Assembly (NCBI GenBank): GCA_948663505.1 | Contig: CAPNAQ010000056.1 | Location: 1 to 10,661 of the forward strand | Length of the DNA: 10,661 nt | Reading direction: 5' to 3' | Origin: an uncultured Clostridia bacterium | Lineage (GTDB): Bacteria; Bacillota; Clostridia; TANB77; CAG-508 | Part shown: piece by piece, positions 6,580 to 10,661 of the stretch | How positions within the stretch are numbered: the first letter of the stretch is position 1 | How the letters are laid out: each line of letters starts with the position of its first letter | Notes under the pieces: generated by a model | The model's database searches: none | Told to the model about the DNA's origin: nothing | What the model saw: only the letters and a program-made list of their open reading frames with translations | Translations under genes and position numbers: made by a program

Positions 6580-8952
6580 TTATCTCCTAATTTCAATATT
6601 TTTATTTTCCAAATCCTTAATAATATTATCTAAAATTGTATTGATTTCATCATCATTTAAAGTTCTATCTGATGTGCCAAAAGCTAAAGAATATGCAATA
6701 CTTCTCTTACCATCAGCAATATTATTACCCTCATAAACATCAAACACTTTAATATCTAATAATAGCTTACCTGCCTTTTTCTTAATTAAAGCCTCAACAT
6801 CTTTTGAATTCATATCTTTGTTAACTAGAACTGCAATATCTTTTTTAACACTTGGGAATTTAGAAATTTCTTTAAATTTCATTTTTCCAACTCTCTTATC
6901 TATTAATCTATCCAAATTGATTTCCATTACATAAACTGCTTCTTTTTCAATAGCTGGGTGAATTCTACCTATAATTCCAACTACATCATTATTTACTGAA
7001 ATTTCAGCAACTTGACCTGGATGGAATTGTGCTGGTATTTCTTTTGGTAATACAAAACTATATCTATTTTCATAACCTAAATAATCAAGTAACTCTTCTG
7101 TAACTCCTTTAATAACATAAAAATCAACATTTTGATTATGTGCAATTCTTGTATAATATTCTCCTGACATTAATACACATATTTTTTGATTTTCTCCATA
7201 TTCTTCGCCTTTTTTCCAAAAGCCTTTTCCTATTTCAAATAAACATACATTTTTGTTTTCTCTTGATTTATTATATTCATAAATTTTATATAATGAAGGA
7301 ATTATACTATATCTTAAAGTATTTCTTTCTTCTGTTATTGGTGCTAATAATTTTAATTCTTTAAATTTGTCTATTGTATATTTATGAACATCTTTATCAT
7401 TTATTAAAATATATGATAATGTTTCATTTAATCCCATATTTGACATTTTCAATCTTATTTTTCTTATTGTTTTATCTACGTGTCCCATTTTCATTGGTAC
7501 AACTGGTAATTTTCCTTGTATATTATCAACTCCATAAATTCTTCCAACTTCTTCAATTAAATCTGCCCTAATTGATATGTCTATTCTTCTTGTTGGAACT
7601 GTTACAACTACTGATCTTTCTTTTGCTTCTGTTTTAAAATCTAATTTTCTAAATACATCTACTATATCTTTTTCTGATATATTTGTTCCTAAAACATCAT
7701 TTATTTCTTGATATGTTATTTCAATTACTTTTTCTTCATTTTTAACATTATCATATTTAACTATCCCTGTAACAATTTCTGCATCTGCATATTTTTGTAA
7801 TAATGTACATGCTCTTTCCATTGCCATATATGTTCTTGCAGGATCTAATCCTTTTTCAAATCTATTACTTGCTTCACTTCTTAATATTTTATTTGATGTC
7901 ATTCTTACTTTTACTGAATCAAATATGGCTGCTTCTATCATTATACTTTTTGTTTTTTCTTCTACTTCTGTATCTAGTCCTCCCATAACTCCTGCTAATC
8001 CAATGGCTTTTTCTCCATTTGTTATTACAATGTCATTTTCATTTAATATTCTTTCAATATTATCAAGAGTTGTTAATTTTTCATTTTCTTTTGCTTGCCT
8101 TACTACGATTTTATTTCCCAAATTATTTGAATCATAAAAATGTAGAGGTTGACCTAATTCTAACATTACATAATTACTTATATCTACAACATTGTTAATT
8201 GGTCTTATTCCTGAAGCTATTAATCTATTTTTTATAAATAGAGGACTTTCTTTTATTTTTACATTTTTTGCTTTTTTTGCCAAAAATAGTTTGCAGTTTT
8301 CTGTTTCTATTCCTACAGAAAATTCTTTATTTACATCCTCTCCTATTTCTTTATAATCAATTTCTACAGGTTTTACTTTTTTATCGTATATTGCCCCAAG
8401 TTCATATGCCATTCCTAATATACTTAATAAATCTCCTCTATTTGCTGTTAATTCAAAATCTGCAACACTGTCATCTAATTTCATATATTTTATTGGATCT
8501 TCTCCTATTGGTGCATCTTGTGGTAATTCATGTATTCCATTTTTATCAGCTTCTGATAAGAATTTTTTATCTATACCAATTTCATACAAAGCACATAACA
8601 TTCCATTTGATTCTTGACCTCTTATCATTCCTTTTTTTATTTTAAAATCATTTGGTAATTCTGCACCAACTTGTGCAACTATGACTTTTATTCCTTTTCT
8701 TGCATTTGGAGCCCCACATACTATATTTAATACTTCATTACCTATATCTACTTTACATAAATGTAAATGATCTGAATCAGGATGCATTTCACATTCTTTT
8801 ATTTCTCCAATTACTAATTTTGTTGCATTTACTAACTTTTCAGCTGAATCATATTCATTTCCAGCTTTTGTCATAGCTTCTGCTAATTCTTCAATTTTTA
8901 CATTTTCATCTATATCAACATAATCTTTTACAAAATTCAAACTTAATTTCAT
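6580..8952 (-). CDS. pheT: Phenylalanyl-tRNA synthetase beta subunit
   Basis: Beta chain of the alpha2-beta2 enzyme that charges tRNA-Phe; it binds the tRNA and edits mischarged Tyr-tRNA. 790 residues, full length. An EMAP-type tRNA-binding domain spans about 40-150 (ECEMHPDSDHLHLCKVD, IVCGAPNA, GMIRGQESNGMLC). The B3/4 editing region follows at about 205-385 (SGIRPINNVVDISNYVMLE, GQPLHFYD, MGG). Then come B5 (about 400-470), the inactive synthetase-like core, and the C-terminal FDX-ACB anticodon-binding domain from about 697 (KFPSVKKDIAVLV to the end). AGGAGG precedes the ATG by 7 bases. It is separated from pheS by a 174-base gap that holds a structured element, unusual for this normally tight pair. 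Confidence 0.98.
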   Translation of the reverse strand: MKLSLNFVKDYVDIDENVKIEELAEAMTKAGNEYDSAEKLVNATKLVIGEIKECEMHPDSDHLHLCKVDIGNEVLNIVCGAPNARKGIKVIVAQVGAELPNDFKIKKGMIRGQESNGMLCALYEIGIDKKFLSEADKNGIHELPQDAPIGEDPIKYMKLDDSVADFELTANRGDLLSILGMAYELGAIYDKKVKPVEIDYKEIGEDVNKEFSVGIETENCKLFLAKKAKNVKIKESPLFIKNRLIASGIRPINNVVDISNYVMLELGQPLHFYDSNNLGNKIVVRQAKENEKLTTLDNIERILNENDIVITNGEKAIGLAGVMGGLDTEVEEKTKSIMIEAAIFDSVKVRMTSNKILRSEASNRFEKGLDPARTYMAMERACTLLQKYADAEIVTGIVKYDNVKNEEKVIEITYQEINDVLGTNISEKDIVDVFRKLDFKTEAKERSVVVTVPTRRIDISIRADLIEEVGRIYGVDNIQGKLPVVPMKMGHVDKTIRKIRLKMSNMGLNETLSYILINDKDVHKYTIDKFKELKLLAPITEERNTLRYSIIPSLYKIYEYNKSRENKNVCLFEIGKGFWKKGEEYGENQKICVLMSGEYYTRIAHNQNVDFYVIKGVTEELLDYLGYENRYSFVLPKEIPAQFHPGQVAEISVNNDVVGIIGRIHPAIEKEAVYVMEINLDRLIDKRVGKMKFKEISKFPSVKKDIAVLVNKDMNSKDVEALIKKKAGKLLLDIKVFDVYEGNNIADGKRSIAYSLAFGTSDRTLNDDEINTILDNIIKDLENKNIEIRR

Positions 8953-9002
8953 TTTTTAACCTCCTGTTTTTTATATTCTATATCTTTTTAATTGCAAATT
9001 TC

Positions 9003-9129
9003 TAGCTTGGAAAAGAATGGTTATATTGTTAGGCAAACAAATTTAAAATCTATGAGGCGTGCTTTGTGCACGTTGATTAGATTTTAACTGCAGTTTAACG
9101 AAGCAAGATGACCATTATTTTTCGAGCTA
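9003..9129 (+). repeat. Structured element, copy 1 (pheS-pheT gap), fold favours + strand
   Basis: A long imperfect hairpin. The outer helix pairs 9003-9030 with 9102-9129, with isolated G-A and A-G mismatches. A junction carries GGCAAAC on one side and AGTTTAACGA on the other. The middle helix is a perfect 10 bp (9043-9052 with 9078-9087). Then comes a symmetric internal loop TGAGG/TTGAT (9053-9057, 9073-9077) and an inner 5-bp helix CGTGC/GCACG with a 5-base loop. Copy 2 at 10227-10348 shares the fold with compensatory changes. U-G pairs (9008-9124, 9010-9122, 9022-9110, 9029-9103) would become A-C mismatches on the other strand. The outer stem includes the pheS stop codon. No + strand promoter is evident. 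Could be a structured RNA or a mobile hairpin DNA; family not recognised. Confidence 0.75.
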
Positions 9130-10176
9130 CTCTTCATCTTTACGATCAAATTGTGCTAAAAATCTAACATCATTAGCATACAAATATCTCATATCAGTAA
9201 TACCATATCTAAACATAGCTAATCTATCAATACCTGTACCAAAAGCAAAACCACCAAACTGTTCAGGCTCATATCCATTCATTTTTAAAACATTTGGATG
9301 AACTATACCTGCACCTAATACTTCTATCCATCCAGTTTGCTTACACAAATTACAACCTTTTCCACCACACTTAAAACATGTAACATCAACTTCATAAGAT
9401 GGTTCTGTAAATGGAAAAAAGCTTGGTCTAAAACGTAAATCTAAATTCGCACCTATAATTTTTCTAACAAAAACTTCTAGTGTTCCTTTTAAATCTGCTA
9501 ATGAAACATTTCTTTCTTTTTTATCTATAACTAGACCTTCTATTTGATTGAATTGATGTGAATGTGTTGCATCATCTTCTCTTCTATATGTTTTTCCTGT
9601 TGTAATCATCCTAATTGGAGTTTTTTCTGTATTTCCCATCATAGTTCTTGCTTGTACAGATGATGTTTGTGTTCTTAATAAATATTCCTCTGTAATATAA
9701 AAACTATCTTGCATATCCCTTGCTGGGTGTCCTTTTGGTAAATTTAATCTTTTAAAACAGTATTCATCTGTTTCTAATTCTGGTCCTGTTACTACATCAT
9801 ATCCCATAGATACAAATAAATCTTCTATATCTTCAATTATTCTGTTTACTGGGTGTATACTTCCTCTTTTTATTTTTGTACTTGGTAATGTTATATCTAT
9901 TGTTTCTTGTTTTAATTTTTCATTTAATTCTTCTAGTTTGAATTTTTCTTCTTTTTCTTCTATTAATTTTTCTAGTTCATCTCTAACCTCATTAACTAAA
10001 CTTCCTATTAATGGTCTTTCTTCTGGTGCTAATGATCCCATACCTCTTAATACCGCTGTTAATTCACCTTTTTTTCCTAAATATTTTATTCTTATATCAT
10101 TTAATGTTTTTAAGTCTTTTGTTTGTTTAATTTCTTCTATTGAAATTTCTTTGATTTTTGAAATCTGCTCTTTCAT
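9127..10176 (-). CDS. pheS: Phenylalanyl-tRNA synthetase alpha subunit
   Basis: Catalytic chain of PheRS, joining phenylalanine to tRNA-Phe in the cytosol. 349 residues, the family's usual size. The N-terminal coiled-coil arm spans about 1-95. The class II core has motif 1 near 108-135 (HPVNRIIEDIEDLF to GPELE), motif 2 at 196-212 (TYRREDDATHSHQFNQ) and motif 3 at 309-325 (GFAFGTGIDRLAMFRYG). HPARDMQDSFY (150-160) and RTQTSSVQ (168-175) are substrate-site signatures. A C-x2-C-x4-C-x2-C cluster (267-278, followed by QTGW) is typical of Gram-positive PheS. GGGAGAG precedes the ATG. Expression is governed by the upstream T-box. Confidence 0.98.
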   Translation of the reverse strand: MKEQISKIKEISIEEIKQTKDLKTLNDIRIKYLGKKGELTAVLRGMGSLAPEERPLIGSLVNEVRDELEKLIEEKEEKFKLEELNEKLKQETIDITLPSTKIKRGSIHPVNRIIEDIEDLFVSMGYDVVTGPELETDEYCFKRLNLPKGHPARDMQDSFYITEEYLLRTQTSSVQARTMMGNTEKTPIRMITTGKTYRREDDATHSHQFNQIEGLVIDKKERNVSLADLKGTLEVFVRKIIGANLDLRFRPSFFPFTEPSYEVDVTCFKCGGKGCNLCKQTGWIEVLGAGIVHPNVLKMNGYEPEQFGGFAFGTGIDRLAMFRYGITDMRYLYANDVRFLAQFDRKDEE

Positions 10177-10226
10177 TTTCTAAATCTCTCCCTTCATATC
10201 ATTGATAAATATGTAGTATATTTATT

Positions 10227-10348
10227 GATTGGAAAAGAATTGTTATTTGGGTAGACAAACGAGATTGAAATCAATGAGGCGTACTGGTGTACGTTGATTT
10301 GATTTCAATCGAAGTTTAACGACCCCAAATGGCAATTATTTTTCAATC
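10227..10348 (+). repeat. Structured element, copy 2 (pheS leader), fold favours + strand
   Basis: Same architecture as copy 1. The outer helix pairs 10227-10251 with 10324-10348 and has the same single G-A mismatch (10237 with 10338). The junction carries GACAAAC and AGTTTAACGA. The middle helix is a perfect 12 bp (10263-10274 with 10299-10310). The identical internal loop TGAGG/TTGAT follows (10275-10279, 10294-10298), then the inner helix CGTAC/GTACG with a 4-base loop. U-G pairs at 10232-10343, 10243-10332 and 10244-10331 favour the + strand. It lies between the T-box terminator and pheS, so every pheS mRNA that escapes termination carries its complement. The gap to the pheS ATG is 50 bases, as for copy 1 and pheT. 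Confidence 0.75.
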
Positions 10349-10353
10349 TCACT

Positions 10354-10393
10354 AAAAAAGCCATTTCGCACTATATATAGGACGAAATGGCTT
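10354..10393 (-). terminator. Rho-independent terminator of the T-box leader
   Basis: On the - strand a perfect 11-bp stem, AAGCCATTTCG (10383-10393) with its complement (10358-10368), encloses a 14-base loop and runs into TTTTTT (10354-10359). The 5' part of this stem and its loop contain the CGTCC (10379-10383 region) that can instead pair with the T-box to make the antiterminator, so the two folds exclude each other. Confidence 0.9.
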
Positions 10394-10661
10394 CCGTGGT
10401 ACCACCTAATTTTATTAATTTTCAATACAACAGAAATCTCACTTAATATTCTATTACTATTGATATTAACCTCATTATAGTTTTAACGTAACAACCGCTT
10501 CCTTCTACTTAAGTTAGTTGTTAAAGGCTTACTTATTACAACTAACTTATGCAACTAAACTAATGGTAAGTTGCATACATTTCAAAAAAAGTCCTAAAAA
10601 GTGAAATTTCAATATATTTTTATTAAAATATCTCTCAGCTTTAGATATTTTTCTCTTTAAA
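10354..10661 (-). promoter_or_regulatory. T-box leader of the pheST operon, tRNA-Phe type (5' end outside window)
   Basis: The leader senses uncharged tRNA-Phe and controls read-through into pheST. The T-box proper is AGGTGGTACCACGG on the - strand (10394-10407). Its UGGU (complement of 10401-10404) pairs with ACCA, fitting the discriminator A of tRNA-Phe. CCTA after the terminator's 5' arm can pair with TAGG for the antiterminator. Upstream are two strong hairpins, 11 bp (10511-10521 with 10538-10548) and 9 bp (10548-10556 with 10569-10577), fitting Stems II/III. Further upstream, AGAGA then a 9-bp hairpin with loop AAAGCTGAG resembles the AG bulge and distal loop of Stem I. A UUC followed by A (complement of 10603-10605) is the best specifier candidate, matching Phe. 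The 5' arm of Stem I and the promoter lie beyond the window. Confidence 0.93.

Noticed and set aside
7140..8645. Several + strand open frames opposite pheT, and others opposite pepP, pilD, yqeG, pheS and efp
   Set aside because: They are rich in Leu/Phe/Ile or lack domains, have no ribosome-binding sites, and lie entirely opposite well-supported conserved genes.
9053..9077. True SECIS element for selenocysteine insertion
   Set aside because: Only the tandem G-A core is similar. Bacterial SECIS elements lie directly after an in-frame UGA in a coding region, which is not the case here.
9043..9087. Hammerhead or other self-cleaving ribozyme
   Set aside because: The CUGAUGA and GAAA core of a hammerhead is absent, and I could not match the loops to another small ribozyme.
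10200..10230. + strand promoter (TTGATA near 10203) driving element copy 2
   Set aside because: No acceptable -10 box at 16-18 bases from it; the AT-rich sequence gives partial matches by chance.
9003..10348. Integron attC sites, because of GTTAGGC and GTTTAAC around an imperfect hairpin
   Set aside because: The order of the two cores is opposite to attC (RYYYAAC first, GTTRRRY last), copy 2 has no GTTRRRY on its left side, and there is no cassette or integrase in the window.

Overview
The window looks like the chromosome of a low-GC Gram-positive anaerobe of the class Clostridia. The DNA is very AT-rich and starts use strong AGGAGG/GGGAG-type ribosome-binding sites. The phenylalanyl-tRNA synthetase operon is led by a T-box, and yqeG, a prepilin peptidase, an Xaa-Pro peptidase, efp and a small zinc-ribbon protein are clustered. 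TGA is used as a stop, so the standard bacterial code applies. I cannot name the species.

Layout. (1) Bases 2-719, + strand: an M23 (LytM-type) peptidase gene whose frame is open at the window edge and whose last codons are shifted by one extra base. It converges on the rest of the window across a shared terminator hairpin. (2) Bases 778-4283, all - strand: yqeG, prepilin peptidase, M24 Xaa-Pro peptidase, efp and a zinc-ribbon protein. A near-consensus promoter lies before yqeG and a second before efp. A GC-rich, REP-like inverted repeat (1843-1936) sits between the peptidase and efp. (3) Bases 4413-10176, all - strand: pheS, pheT, a large cytosolic transglutaminase-like protein and a small unknown protein. 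The last three are packed tightly enough (2-bp gap, 4-bp overlap) to be translated together. (4) Bases 10354-10661, - strand: a Phe-type T-box leader with specifier candidate, T-box and terminator; its first part lies outside the window.

How the parts work together. Uncharged tRNA-Phe would relieve termination at 10354-10393 and raise PheST, and by read-through also the transglutaminase-like protein and the small protein. EF-P, YqeG (assembly/HAD phosphatase family) and the Xaa-Pro peptidase form a housekeeping cluster for translation and protein turnover.

The most unusual signal is a pair of diverged but structurally matched elements, about 115-127 bp each (9003-9129 and 10227-10348), in front of pheT and pheS. 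They share a three-part hairpin with at least seven two-sided compensatory base-pair changes and an invariant internal loop with tandem G-A mismatches. The pattern of G-U wobbles says the folded molecule is the + strand, opposite to the operon. I do not recognise it as a known RNA family.
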